DNA of 64,000 bases from positions 3,348,001 to 3,412,000 of the forward strand of contig NZ_AP022591.1 in the NCBI RefSeq assembly GCF_010731795.1. The letters run 5' to 3'. This document shows positions 9,567-18,381 of this stretch, one piece after another. Under the pieces are notes generated by a model. The model made no database searches and had not been told where the DNA came from. It saw nothing but the letters and a program-made list of their open reading frames with translations. A program made the translations under genes and the position numbers. The stretch is from Mycolicibacterium celeriflavum (GTDB taxonomy: Bacteria; Actinomycetota; Actinomycetes; Mycobacteriales; Mycobacteriaceae). Every line of letters begins with the position of its first letter. The first letter of the stretch is position 1.

Positions 9567-11320
9567 GCGTCCAACCCGAGCAGCGCGTCCTACGCGAGGT
9601 CGTCCTCGACCAGCTGACCACCGGCGAGACCCGGGCCTATCGAATGTGGTTGCCGCCGTTGGCCGATCCCACCCCGGTCAACGAACTCATCGAACGCGAT
9701 GAGCAGCGCGGGCCGTTGCGGTTCGGGCTGGGAATCATGGACGAGCCGCGAAGGCACCGCCAGGAGGTGTGGGGCATCGACACGTCGTCAGCCGGCGGCA
9801 ACATCGCTGTCGGTGGCGCCCCGCAGACCGGTAAGTCGACATTCCTGCAGACGCTGCTGCTGTCGGCCGCCGCGTCGCACACGCCGCGTCAGGTGCAGTT
9901 TTACTGCGTGGACCTCGGCGGTGGCGGCCTCATGTACCTCGAGGATCTGCCGCACGTCGGCGGGGTGGCGACCAGGTCCGAGCCCGACCGGGTGAACCGC
10001 GTGGTCGCCGAGATGAAAGCCGTTCTGCGGCAACGCGAAGCAACCTTCAAGCAGTACCGCGTCGGCTCGATGGCTGCCTACCGCCAGATGCGTGATGATC
10101 CGAACCACCCCGCGGCGGCCGATCCGTTCGGCGACGTGTTCCTGGTGATCGACGGCTGGACCGTGTTCGTTAGCGAATTCCCTGACCTCGAGCCGCTCGT
10201 GCAGGACATCGCGGGCCAAGGATTGGCGTATGGCGTACACACGGTGATATCAACGCCGCGGTGGACGGAACTCAGATCCCGCGTCCGCGACTACCTGGGC
10301 ACCAAGGTCGAGTTCCGGCTCGGCGACGTGAACGAGACCCAGGTCGACCGCATCACCCGCGAGATCCCGGCCAACCGACCCGGACGCGCGGTCTCGATGG
10401 AGAAGCATCACCTGATGATCGGGGTGCCGAGGCTCGACGGCGTGCACAGCGCGGAGGAGCTCGTGCCTGCGCTGACGACCGCCGTTCAGCAGGTAGCGGC
10501 AAGGCACACCGACGAGGCTCCGCGCGTTCGGGTGCTGCCAGAACGCGTCTACCTTCACGAGCTGGACCCACAACCGCCGGGCCCGGACGCGGACTATCGG
10601 ACCCGCTGGACGATTCCGCTTGGCGTGCGCGAATCGGACCTGACAGTGGCCTACAACCACATGTACAACACACCGCACCAACTCATCTTCGGGGCGGCGA
10701 AGTCGGGTAAGACCCGTATCGCGCATGCGTTGGCGCGGTCGATCTGCGCACGCAACAGTCCCGATCAGGTTCGATTCATGGTCGCCGACTACCGGTCCGG
10801 CCTGCTTGATGCGGTGCCCGAGAGCCATCTGCTCGCCGCCGGAGCCATCAACCGGAATCATGCGACGCTCGAAGATTCGATCAAAGCGTTGGCCGTCAAC
10901 CTGAAAAAGCGGTTACCGCCGTCGGACTTGACGGCGGCTCAGCTGCGATCGCGGTCGTGGTGGACCGGGCCAGATGTGGTGCTCCTGGTCGACGACTGGC
11001 ACATGATCGTGGCCGCCGGCGGCATGCTGCCGCCGATGGCACCACTTGCGCCGCTGCTACCTGCCGCAGCAGATATCGGTCTGCACATCATCGCGACCTG
11101 CCAGATGAGCCAGGCGCATCGGTCGACAATGGACAAGTTTGTAGGCGTCGTATACGGGGCGGGCACCCCCACGATGTTCCTATCAGGTGAGAAGCAGGAC
11201 TTCCCCTCGCGCGAGATCACCGTCAAGCGTCGGCCCCCTGGCCAGGCGTTTCTCGTCACGCCCGACGGCAGGGAGGTGATCCAGGCCGCCTATGTGGACG
11301 GCCCTGAAGAAGTGTCATGA
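9563..11320 (+). CDS. eccCb1: ESX-1 FtsK/SpoIIIE ATPase, soluble subunit EccCb1
   Basis: A 585-aa soluble half of the split EccC motor with two ATPase domains. The first has P-loop GAPQTGKST near residue 85 and Walker [12 protein letters not shown]; the second has P-loop GAAKSGKTR near 376 and Walker [11 protein letters not shown]. In M. tuberculosis the last domain recognises the C-terminus of EsxB, so EsxB at 13244-13552 is the expected ligand. The start is TTG 9563, overlapping the eccCa1 stop. A 172-bp gap then precedes PE35, suggesting a promoter or processing point. Confidence 0.95.
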   Translation: MSVQPEQRVLREVVLDQLTTGETRAYRMWLPPLADPTPVNELIERDEQRGPLRFGLGIMDEPRRHRQEVWGIDTSSAGGNIAVGGAPQTGKSTFLQTLLLSAAASHTPRQVQFYCVDLGGGGLMYLEDLPHVGGVATRSEPDRVNRVVAEMKAVLRQREATFKQYRVGSMAAYRQMRDDPNHPAAADPFGDVFLVIDGWTVFVSEFPDLEPLVQDIAGQGLAYGVHTVISTPRWTELRSRVRDYLGTKVEFRLGDVNETQVDRITREIPANRPGRAVSMEKHHLMIGVPRLDGVHSAEELVPALTTAVQQVAARHTDEAPRVRVLPERVYLHELDPQPPGPDADYRTRWTIPLGVRESDLTVAYNHMYNTPHQLIFGAAKSGKTRIAHALARSICARNSPDQVRFMVADYRSGLLDAVPESHLLAAGAINRNHATLEDSIKALAVNLKKRLPPSDLTAAQLRSRSWWTGPDVVLLVDDWHMIVAAGGMLPPMAPLAPLLPAAADIGLHIIATCQMSQAHRSTMDKFVGVVYGAGTPTMFLSGEKQDFPSREITVKRRPPGQAFLVTPDGREVIQAAYVDGPEEVS

Positions 11321-11492
11321 GCACCATTGGGGGGCGGTTAGTATCAATCCAGACTGTTCAGCAAAGTTGGCAAACGACGTCAGCAAAGGGGTCGGGGACC
11401 GCCGACGGTACCACTTGGCTACGCCCGCATAGGGCCGCACAGCGGTGCAGCCCGACGACGATTGTTTCCGCAGCAATAAGGAGTAGGAGCAA
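11321..11492 (+). promoter_or_regulatory. Intergenic region before the PE35-PPE68-esxBA block
   Basis: A 172-bp gap in an otherwise overlapping operon. It is relatively AT-rich near 11335-11375 and ends in a good ribosome site (AGGAG about 5 nt before ATG 11493). It probably carries an internal promoter for the abundantly expressed PE35-PPE68-esxB-esxA genes, as in other ESX-1 loci. I could not fix -35/-10 boxes. Confidence 0.4.
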
Positions 11493-11789
11493 ATGGAACC
11501 TTTGAGTGTCAATCCCGGCGTCGCTGCCATCGGCACGCAGGTCGTCGCGAATGGTGTCCGCGGACTGGCGGCTGGCACTGCAGCGACCGCAGAGGTCACC
11601 GCGCTGGTGCCGGCGGGAGCGGAGGAAGTGTCGGTGCATGCGGTGGCGGCGTTCGCTGCCGAAGGCGTGCAGACTCTCGGGATCAACGCGCTGGCCCAGG
11701 AAGAGTTGTCGCGCGCTGGCGCCGCATACATTCAGGCCGCGGGCACCTACGAGGCGGTCGACGCCGCCAACGCCGCCGGACTCGTCTAA
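11493..11789 (+). CDS. PE35: PE35-type PE family protein of ESX-1
   Basis: A 98-aa helical-hairpin PE protein that pairs with PPE68 and is exported by ESX-1. It follows M. tuberculosis PE35: IGTQV near the start, VTALVPAGAEEVS in the turn region, and a C-terminal type VII export motif YEAVD at 86-90. The Pro-Glu signature of the PE name is absent (it reads NPG at 7-9); M. tuberculosis PE35 also lacks a canonical PE at this point. PPE68 follows after 31 bp. Confidence 0.9.
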   Translation: MEPLSVNPGVAAIGTQVVANGVRGLAAGTAATAEVTALVPAGAEEVSVHAVAAFAAEGVQTLGINALAQEELSRAGAAYIQAAGTYEAVDAANAAGLV

Positions 11790-11820
11790 CCAATTCAGGT
11801 CGAATACCCGGTCCATCGAT

Positions 11821-13149
11821 ATGGCTACAGTTCCCGTATTGGTCCCGCCCATCTGGGCGGCCCTGCCCCCGGAGGTCAACACCTCGAGGTTGATGTTCGG
11901 GGCGGGCGCTGCGCCGATGCTGCAGGCCGCCGCGGGTTGGGAAGCGCTTGCCATCTCGTTGGAGGCGCAGGCCGACGAATTGGCCGGGAGTATGTCGTCT
12001 CTGGCGTCGGCGTGGACGGGAATGGCAAGCGAACGCGCGATTTCAGCAACCCTTCCGATGGTGATATGGCTACGGATGCTGTCGCTGCAGGCGATGAAGC
12101 GTTCGCTGCAGGCGGCGGCGCAGGCGACGGCGTACACCGCCGCGATGGCAACGACGCCGCCGCTGGCCGAGATCGAACTCAACCACATTACCCACGGGGT
12201 GTTGGAGGCCACCAACTTCCTCGAGATCAACCGGCTGCCGATCACGCTGAACGAACTCGACTACGTCCGGATGTGGGATCAGGCCGCGGCGGTGATGGAT
12301 GCCTATCAGGCCGAGACGGTGGTCAACACGACGTTCGAGCCCATCGTGATGCCGAAGCCCATCGTGATTCCCGGCGTGGCCGAAGCCGCAACGGGCGTTG
12401 CGCTGGGCAACGCCGCAGCGACGGCCCCGACGGCGATGATGCGGAATGCCACGTTCACCAAGGTCAGCGCCGAGGGAAAAGCGCGGTCGGTCGCCCTTCA
12501 GACCGGGCGTGCCGCCTCGGCCGCCAATCAAGGTGTGGCGCATGCCAGTTCGGACGCAAAGCGGGCGGGCGACTTCTCGTCGTCCGGCCAGCTGCAAGAT
12601 CAGATGGTCCAGCAGGGGATGCAGCAGGGCGTTCAGATGGCGATGCAGATGGGTTCCTCGCTCGGGCAGCTACCGCAGCAGTTGATGCAGGGTGTGACGC
12701 AGCCGTTTCAGCAGCTGACGCAACCGCTGCAGCAGGTGTCATCGCTGTTCGGCCAGATGAGCGGCATGAGTGGAAGCAAGGGGGCTCAGGTCGGCCTGAT
12801 CGGTGCTTCGCCGTTTTCCAATCACCCGGCAATCGGTGGAAACGGCCCGACGTCGGGGGCTGGACTGGTCCGAGCCGCCTCGCTGCCCGGAGCCGGCGGT
12901 ACAGCGATCCGTACGCCGTTGATGGCCAACCTCATCGGTCTGCAGAACGTGTCGCCGGTGTCCGTTTCGCCGGGGGCTGCTGCGGGCGCGGCCGCTGCGG
13001 GGCTGGCTCCGGTAGGTGCGGGGATGGGCACCGGCGGTCCGATGGGGATGCTGGGGCAACGCTCGAAAAGCGGTGGCTCCAAGTCGGGCCGGACCGCCCC
13101 GTCGCCGCTCCCGCAAAAACTCGACGAGGACGATGAGGACGACTGGTAG
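11821..13149 (+). CDS. PPE68: PPE68-type PPE family protein of ESX-1
   Basis: A 442-aa PPE protein, partner of PE35 and expected client of EspG1. The PPE domain occupies residues 1-180, with LPPEVN at 15-20 and the WxG motif AWTGMAS around W65. The C-terminal part is Gln/Met/Gly-rich (several MQQGMQ-like turns at about 265-320) and ends in an acidic tail DEDDEDDW. It is longer than M. tuberculosis PPE68 (368 aa); the difference lies in the low-complexity half. The start at ATG 11821 gives the standard PPE N-terminus; the open frame begins further upstream, inside PE35. Confidence 0.92.
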   Translation: MATVPVLVPPIWAALPPEVNTSRLMFGAGAAPMLQAAAGWEALAISLEAQADELAGSMSSLASAWTGMASERAISATLPMVIWLRMLSLQAMKRSLQAAAQATAYTAAMATTPPLAEIELNHITHGVLEATNFLEINRLPITLNELDYVRMWDQAAAVMDAYQAETVVNTTFEPIVMPKPIVIPGVAEAATGVALGNAAATAPTAMMRNATFTKVSAEGKARSVALQTGRAASAANQGVAHASSDAKRAGDFSSSGQLQDQMVQQGMQQGVQMAMQMGSSLGQLPQQLMQGVTQPFQQLTQPLQQVSSLFGQMSGMSGSKGAQVGLIGASPFSNHPAIGGNGPTSGAGLVRAASLPGAGGTAIRTPLMANLIGLQNVSPVSVSPGAAAGAAAAGLAPVGAGMGTGGPMGMLGQRSKSGGSKSGRTAPSPLPQKLDEDDEDDW

Positions 13150-13243
13150 CAGTCACCGATGGACTTCGCGGCCACCGGGCCGGAAGGCTCACCATTGCCG
13201 TGGTGGGCACACATAGAGGAACAGTTAGGCAGGCAGGATAGGA

Positions 13244-13552
13244 ATGGCAGATCCATTACGGACCGAATCTGCAGCAATGCAGACGGAGGCCGGCAATTTC
13301 GATCGCATCGCCGGCGAACTCACGGCCGTCATGAACCACGTCGGCACGACAGCGGCGGGGTTGGCGGCGTCTATGCAGGGGCTGGCCGGCGCCGCAGCAC
13401 AGCAGGCGCTGACGCGTTTCGAAGAGGCTTCACGGCAGCAGACGCAGCTCCTCACGGAGATCTCGCAGAACGTGCAGCAGGGCGGTGTCCAGTACGACAC
13501 AGCTGATTTCGATGGCAGCGAAGCCCTCGCTCATCAGATGCAGCTCGGCTGA
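13244..13552 (+). CDS. esxB: EsxB (CFP-10) WXG100 protein, with the WXG Trp replaced
   Basis: A 102-aa WXG100 protein, half of the EsxA:EsxB heterodimer exported by ESX-1. It matches CFP-10 along its length: TEAGNFDRIAGEL, ALTRFEEASRQQ, LTEISQNVQQGGVQY. The C-terminal export motif YDTAD is at 84-88. At the turn, where CFP-10 has WRG, this protein has MQG (residues 44-46), so the Trp of the WXG signature is missing. A ribosome site (AGGATAGGA) precedes the ATG. esxA follows after 29 bp. Confidence 0.93.
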   Translation: MADPLRTESAAMQTEAGNFDRIAGELTAVMNHVGTTAAGLAASMQGLAGAAAQQALTRFEEASRQQTQLLTEISQNVQQGGVQYDTADFDGSEALAHQMQLG

Positions 13553-13581
13553 CCCAAGCACTTTCTAGAAAGGAGAACAAC

Positions 13582-13869
13582 GTGCCAGAACTCGTATACA
13601 ACTTCGGTGCAATCGAAGGCGGCGCCGGCGATTTGGACGGGTCCGTGGTGCAGACCCAAGGTCTGCTCGAGGAGGGCAGGGAGTCTTTGTCCCGGCTCGC
13701 CGGCCAGTGGGAAGGCGATGCCTCGATGTCGTGGCAGGAGGCCCAGACCCGTTGGGATGTCAACGCGAACGAATTGAATCACGCGCTGAGGAGCCTTGCG
13801 GCAGCCGTGCGCGATACGGGCCAAAACATGCTGCAGGTCAACACCGGCATCGCGAACTCGTTCCATTAG
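13582..13869 (+). CDS. esxA: EsxA (ESAT-6) WXG100 protein
   Basis: A 95-aa WXG100 protein, partner of EsxB and the main ESX-1 substrate. It has the intact WXG turn QWEGDAS (W43-G45) between two predicted helices, and the ESAT-6-like YNFGAIEGGAGDLDGSV at the N-terminus. It ends NTGIANSFH, in place of the GMFA end of M. tuberculosis ESAT-6. AGAAAGGAG is placed correctly before ATG 13582. A stem-loop follows 16 bp after the stop. Confidence 0.95.
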   Translation: MPELVYNFGAIEGGAGDLDGSVVQTQGLLEEGRESLSRLAGQWEGDASMSWQEAQTRWDVNANELNHALRSLAAAVRDTGQNMLQVNTGIANSFH

Positions 13870-13884
13870 CCGGCTACGCACGCT

Positions 13885-13920
13885 GGTGGGCGGGTAGATC
13901 GACGACGATGCTCGCCCACC
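13885..13920 (+). terminator. Stem-loop after esxA (attenuator or mRNA-end structure)
   Basis: Perfect 8-bp arms GGTGGGCG (13885-13892) and CGCCCACC (13913-13920) flank a 20-nt loop, between the esxA stop and espI. There is no T-run. A structure here would fit partial termination or 3'-end protection of the abundant esxBA message before the lower-expressed espI-eccD1 genes. The role is inferred from position. Confidence 0.5.
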
Positions 13921-13959
13921 TCGTGCGCCCGGTGCAACATTCAGTAATGAGAGGCACCC

Positions 13960-15348
13960 ATGTCGGCAGACTATGACCGGCTCTTCCATTCCGCGGACGC
14001 CGCGACCACGACCGAAGAAGACACCGTGACGGTGGACCGCGACGTCGTCGCGGCCGCCGACGGTAAGCCCACGCCGAGCGGGCCGGCGCACGCCGAGGCG
14101 CCGCCGCCCATGCCAGTGGCCGCAAAGGAAGCACCCGCGCCACCACCGCGGGCGGCTGAGATCACCCAACAGATGCGGCCCGCTCAACCACCGGCGCCGC
14201 AGGTTCCGGCGAACGGGATGATGCGCACGCCGCAGGCCCACGACATGCCCGCCGGTGCTCGATACGAGCAGCCCCGGCCCGTGCCGGCGCCGGCGCCGGC
14301 GCCGCGGCACCCGCCTGCCCCCGCCCCCAGCCAGCACTTCGCCGAAGCGCAATCCGACAGGAACGGCGCCTTCCGACCCGGCCAGGCGCCCCCGACTTCG
14401 GCCGCGACGATCGGCAACCACCGCGCGATCGACGCCCTGTCCCACGTCGGGGTGAAGTCCGTGGTGAAGATGCCGTCGCAGCGGGGCTGGCGACATCTGC
14501 TCTACGTGTTGACCCGGATCAACCTCGGGCTGTCGCCGGATGAGCTTTACGAAATGGAGTTGCACACCCGGATCCGTCGCAACGCCCGCGACTCCTACCA
14601 GATCGGCGTCTTCGGTCTCAAGGGCGGCGTCGGCAAGACCGCGGTCACCGTCGCGCTCGGGTCAGCGCTGAGCAAGGTGCGCGGTGACCGGATCCTGGCC
14701 ATCGACGCCGACCCCGACGGCGGCAACCTCGGCGACCGGGCGGGACGCCAGTCCGCCGCCACCGTAGCCGATCTGCTCGCCGACAAGGAACTGGCGCGCT
14801 ACAACGACATTCGTGCGTACACGAGCATGAACGCCGCGAACCTCGAAGTGCTGTCGAGCGAGGAATACAGCGGTGCCCGCCGTGAATTCAACGACGAGGA
14901 CTGGAAGGGCGTGACGGGCATCGTCTCGCGCTACTACAACCTCGTGCTCGCCGACTGCGGGGCCGGGCTTTTCCAGCCCGCGGCCCGCGGTGTCCTGGCC
15001 ACGGTGTCGGGGCTGGTCATTGTCGCCAGTGCGTCGATCGACGGTGCCCGCCAGGCGGCGATGACCATGGATTGGTTGCGCCAGAACGGATACCAGGATC
15101 TGCTCGGCCGCTCGTGCGTGGTGATCAACCATGTCGTCCCAGGCAAGCCGAACATCGACGTCGAAGATCTGGTCGCGCAGTTCGAGCGCCATGTCCCGCC
15201 GGGCCGGGTCGTCGTCCTGCCGTTCGACAAGCACATCGCTGCGGGCACTGAGATCCAACTCGAGCTGTTGGGCAAGACGTTCCGGCGCCGGGTCGTCGAG
15301 TTGGCCGCCGCCCTGTCCGACGACTTCGACAGGCTCGAACGGCGTTGA
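13960..15348 (+). CDS. espI: ESX-1 secretion-associated protein EspI (MinD-like ATPase)
   Basis: A 462-aa protein with the EspI layout. Residues 1-150 are Pro/Ala-rich and probably disordered (runs such as PAPAPAPRHPPAPAPSQ). Then comes the conserved block SQRGWRHLLYVLTRINLGLS and a MinD/ParA-like ATPase with KGGVGKT at 221-227 and IDADPDGGNLGDR. In M. tuberculosis EspI down-regulates ESX-1 when ATP is low. It is paralogous to the protein at 798-2162. Its stop overlaps the eccD1 TTG start by 4 bp. Confidence 0.92.
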   Translation: MSADYDRLFHSADAATTTEEDTVTVDRDVVAAADGKPTPSGPAHAEAPPPMPVAAKEAPAPPPRAAEITQQMRPAQPPAPQVPANGMMRTPQAHDMPAGARYEQPRPVPAPAPAPRHPPAPAPSQHFAEAQSDRNGAFRPGQAPPTSAATIGNHRAIDALSHVGVKSVVKMPSQRGWRHLLYVLTRINLGLSPDELYEMELHTRIRRNARDSYQIGVFGLKGGVGKTAVTVALGSALSKVRGDRILAIDADPDGGNLGDRAGRQSAATVADLLADKELARYNDIRAYTSMNAANLEVLSSEEYSGARREFNDEDWKGVTGIVSRYYNLVLADCGAGLFQPAARGVLATVSGLVIVASASIDGARQAAMTMDWLRQNGYQDLLGRSCVVINHVVPGKPNIDVEDLVAQFERHVPPGRVVVLPFDKHIAAGTEIQLELLGKTFRRRVVELAAALSDDFDRLERR

Positions 15349-16871
15349 CCTCCACCGCCGCAGCAGCATCCACGTCGAGCGTCACGCCCGGCCGGCCGTC
15401 GACTACGCGGGTCACGATCCTCACCGGCAGGCGGATGACCGATCTGGTGCTGCCCGCGGCGGCGCCGATCGAGACCTACATCGACGAGACGGTGTCGGTG
15501 CTGGCCGAACTCCTCGAAGACACACCCAAGGACGTCCTGGCCGGGTTCGACTTCACCGCGCAGGGGGTGTGGGCGTTTGCCCGACCCGGTGCCCCGCCGC
15601 TGAGATTCAACGAGTCGTTGGACGACGCCGGGGTCGTCGACGGGTCGCTGTTGACGTTGGTGTCGGTCAGCCGTACCGAACGGTACCGGCCGCTCGTCGA
15701 GGACGTCATCGACGCGATCGCGGTGCTCGACGAGTCACCAGAGTTCGACCGGTCTGCGCTGAATCGCTTTGTCGGCCTTGCCATTCCCGTGGTAGCACTC
15801 GTCGTGACGGTGATGGTGCTGGTGGCGTGGACGCGGGCAGACCATGACTGGTGGTGGTCGGCGGCCCTCGGCGTGCTGGGTTTGGGCCTGCTCGGCGGCA
15901 GTGCGCTTGCCATCAACCGATACCGAAACGTCGACATGGCGGAAAGCCTGCTGGCTGCGTCGATACCGACGCTCGCCGGTGCGGTCGCGCTGGCCGTGCC
16001 GTTACCCCGGGGCGTCGACTCGTTGGGGGCCCCGCAGATCGCAGGTGCAGCCGCCGTTGTGCTGCTGCTGACGTTGGCGACACGTGGCGGGCCCCGGCGA
16101 AGAGCGGAGTTGGCGTCGTTCACCGCGGTCACCGCGATCGCTGCGACGGCTGCCGCAATCGCCTACGGCTACGGCTGGCAGGACTGGGTGCCGGCCGGTG
16201 CGATCGCGTTCGGTCTCGTCGTCGTCACCAATTCGGCGAAGTTGACGGTCGCGGTGGCGCGCATCGCGCTGCCACCCATTCCGGCGCCGGGCGAGACGGT
16301 CACCAACGACGAACTGCTCGATCCCGTCGCGACATCCGGCACTGACGAGGAATCGCCGACGTGGCAGGCGATCATCGCCTCGGTTCCCGACTCGGCGGCG
16401 CGGTTGCACGAGCGCAGCGAACTGGCGAGGCGCCTGCTGATCGGGTTCGTCACAGCCGGAGCGCTTGTGCTGTCGATCGGTGCCATCACCGTTGTGGTGC
16501 AGGGACATTTCTTCGTGCACAGCATGATCGTCGCGGGTCTGGTCACCGCCATCTGCGCGTTTCGCTCTCGGCTGTACGCCGAGCGGTGGTGTGCGTGGGC
16601 GCTCCTGGGCTCGGTCGTCCTCATTCCGACCGGTGTGATGATTCGACTCTGTCTCTGGTACCCGGACTCTGCGTGGCTGGTGCTAGCGGGGTACGTCGCG
16701 GCAGCGATCATCGCGCTGATCATCATCGGGGCGACGGCTGGCGTGCGGCGGGTCTCACCGGTGACCAAGCGCATCCTCGAACTGCTCGACGGTGCCGCAA
16801 TCGCCGCCGTGATCCCGATGCTGCTGTGGATCGCCAGCGTTTACGACCTGTTGCGCAACCTGCGTTTCTAG
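15345..16871 (+). CDS. eccD1: ESX-1 membrane channel component EccD1
   Basis: A 508-aa integral membrane protein; EccD dimers form the membrane vestibule of ESX complexes. Residues about 20-110 are the ubiquitin-like cytosolic domain (TRVTILTGRRMTDLVLPAAA, VVDGSLLTLVSV). About 11 hydrophobic segments follow from residue 145 to the end. Translation starts at TTG 15345, overlapping espI. In M. tuberculosis eccD1 is followed by espJ-espK-espL-espB-eccE1-mycP1; here unrelated lipoprotein genes follow, so this is the last recognisable ESX-1 core gene. Confidence 0.95.
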   Translation: MTSTAAAASTSSVTPGRPSTTRVTILTGRRMTDLVLPAAAPIETYIDETVSVLAELLEDTPKDVLAGFDFTAQGVWAFARPGAPPLRFNESLDDAGVVDGSLLTLVSVSRTERYRPLVEDVIDAIAVLDESPEFDRSALNRFVGLAIPVVALVVTVMVLVAWTRADHDWWWSAALGVLGLGLLGGSALAINRYRNVDMAESLLAASIPTLAGAVALAVPLPRGVDSLGAPQIAGAAAVVLLLTLATRGGPRRRAELASFTAVTAIAATAAAIAYGYGWQDWVPAGAIAFGLVVVTNSAKLTVAVARIALPPIPAPGETVTNDELLDPVATSGTDEESPTWQAIIASVPDSAARLHERSELARRLLIGFVTAGALVLSIGAITVVVQGHFFVHSMIVAGLVTAICAFRSRLYAERWCAWALLGSVVLIPTGVMIRLCLWYPDSAWLVLAGYVAAAIIALIIIGATAGVRRVSPVTKRILELLDGAAIAAVIPMLLWIASVYDLLRNLRF

Positions 16872-16971
16872 GTAGTCGCTACGCGACATGTTGCGGTGTG
16901 CCTCGAGGGCCGGCATGGCCGCGACTCGGTGGTGCGATCTACTGACCGGGGGCGCAGGAGAAGGAGGGCCG

Positions 16972-18252
16972 ATGCGGCGACCAGTGGTTGGTTCGGGTCG
17001 ACTGGCGGTAGCAGTCGGGTGCGTCATCGCGGTTGCAGGATGTTCATCGACGACACCGGGGGAAGCCGTGAAGGCATCGGATGCGACGGGTGGGGACGGT
17101 GTGGTGGCGTCCTTGCTGGACACCGGCGACTATGCGACCACGCAGAGTCGCCCGTTCGGCGTGATGGGGGAAGGCGACCCTCAGGGCCAACGTGTGTTGG
17201 AGGCGCATCGCATCGCCGAATTTACGGTGGGCCCGTGGGAAACCGACAAGGCGCTGCGCACGTTCCCACCAGTTCTGCAAACGGGGAGGACCGGGCCGGT
17301 CCCGACTACGCAGCTCATGCGAGACCTCGAGGTGTTGCCGGACCCATTGCCCGACATCGCTGCCACCCACGGTTTCATAACGGGGTTCTCGACGGTGCGG
17401 ACCACCGCACCCGACGAGGAACAGCATCTTGCATTGCAGAACGTGGTGCTGCGGTTCCCCGACCCGCCGGCTGCAGCGGCCGCTGCGGGCGAGATGGCCG
17501 CCAAGGCGCCTGAGATCGGTGTTGCGCCAGGGCGGCCGACACCGCTCTCAGGAACACCGGAAGCGATCGCTAGGACCTATGACATGGCCGACGGCAGCGA
17601 GCGCGTGGACAGTTTCACTCCGCTCGGCCCATATGTGCTGTACCAGTCGGCCCGCACGACCGCGAAGTTCATGGGTATAACCGCTACCGGGTTGGTGCTA
17701 GGGATCCTCGGCGTACAAAAGCGGCGTATCGACGGGTTCGTGCCAACCGAATTGGCGGAAATGGCTCAGTTGCCGACGGATCCGACTGGTCAGTTGCTTG
17801 CGCGCACGCTGTGGGCTATTGACAATAGTGCCCCGTTCATAGTTGGGACGTGGCCGCCGCGTGGTTGGTTACATTTCGAGGATGACCCAGTTGCCTCGAC
17901 GGCGCTATTCCAAAGCGCCGGCGTCGACGCGGTGACGCAGCGGTTGACGACCGTGTATCAGGCCGCCAATGCCGATGGAGCGGCCCGCATCGTCGATGAG
18001 TTCTCCGAGCAGATGGGGAGCATGGGTGCAGTCCGCTCGGTCGACGGTGTGCCGGGCCTTCGGTCGGCGCGCTGTTTTGAGCGGATAGATGGATGGGTTT
18101 CGGCGAGTACGGCGATGAGCTTTCAGCGAGTCGCCTGGCATTTCAAGTGTGTTGGCAGTGTTGACCGTTACGCCTACACCGCGTTCTCTGATGACCTGAA
18201 GGACGTTCATCAGCAGATGGCGGCCCAGTACCGCATCTTGTCGGGCAAGTGA
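16972..18252 (+). CDS. Lipoprotein, DUF7373-like family, copy 1
   Basis: A 426-aa predicted lipoprotein. The signal peptide ends at lipobox VAGC (MRRPVVGSGRLAVAVGCVIA then AGCSS), so it should be anchored to the outer face of the membrane. Conserved-looking blocks include [22 protein letters not shown] and ARCFER. These resemble an actinobacterial lipoprotein family I recall as DUF7373; that label is from memory. ATG 16972 has GGAGAAGGAGGG just upstream. Its neighbour at 18382-19659 is a tandem paralogue. No catalytic motif is visible and the function is unknown. Confidence 0.8.
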   Translation: MRRPVVGSGRLAVAVGCVIAVAGCSSTTPGEAVKASDATGGDGVVASLLDTGDYATTQSRPFGVMGEGDPQGQRVLEAHRIAEFTVGPWETDKALRTFPPVLQTGRTGPVPTTQLMRDLEVLPDPLPDIAATHGFITGFSTVRTTAPDEEQHLALQNVVLRFPDPPAAAAAAGEMAAKAPEIGVAPGRPTPLSGTPEAIARTYDMADGSERVDSFTPLGPYVLYQSARTTAKFMGITATGLVLGILGVQKRRIDGFVPTELAEMAQLPTDPTGQLLARTLWAIDNSAPFIVGTWPPRGWLHFEDDPVASTALFQSAGVDAVTQRLTTVYQAANADGAARIVDEFSEQMGSMGAVRSVDGVPGLRSARCFERIDGWVSASTAMSFQRVAWHFKCVGSVDRYAYTAFSDDLKDVHQQMAAQYRILSGK

Positions 18253-18381
18253 CCGGAGGTCGCTGCTGCGAGCGTGCATCCCGCGTTCGGTATGCCGTCG
18301 TCGTGCCAAACTTATGCCATGTCGCACGCCCGAAGTCGGAGGTGTGGTCTGCTGAGCGGTGGGCGTAGGAGAGGAGGATCG

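Noticed and set aside
13159..13506. 115-codon frame overlapping esxB, beginning MDFAATGPEGSPLPWWAHIE
   Set aside because: It lies almost wholly on esxB in another frame; after codon 28 the composition is that of a shadow frame and there is no clear ribosome site. At most the first 28 codons might be a leader.
14281..14334. Repeat-like gccggcgcc tract in espI as a regulatory repeat
   Set aside because: It is the codon-level result of a Pro-Ala-rich disordered region, common to EspI proteins.
16875..16887. GTCGC-TAC-GCGAC hairpin after eccD1 as a terminator
   Set aside because: Only 5-bp arms with a 3-nt loop and no T-run; too weak to call.
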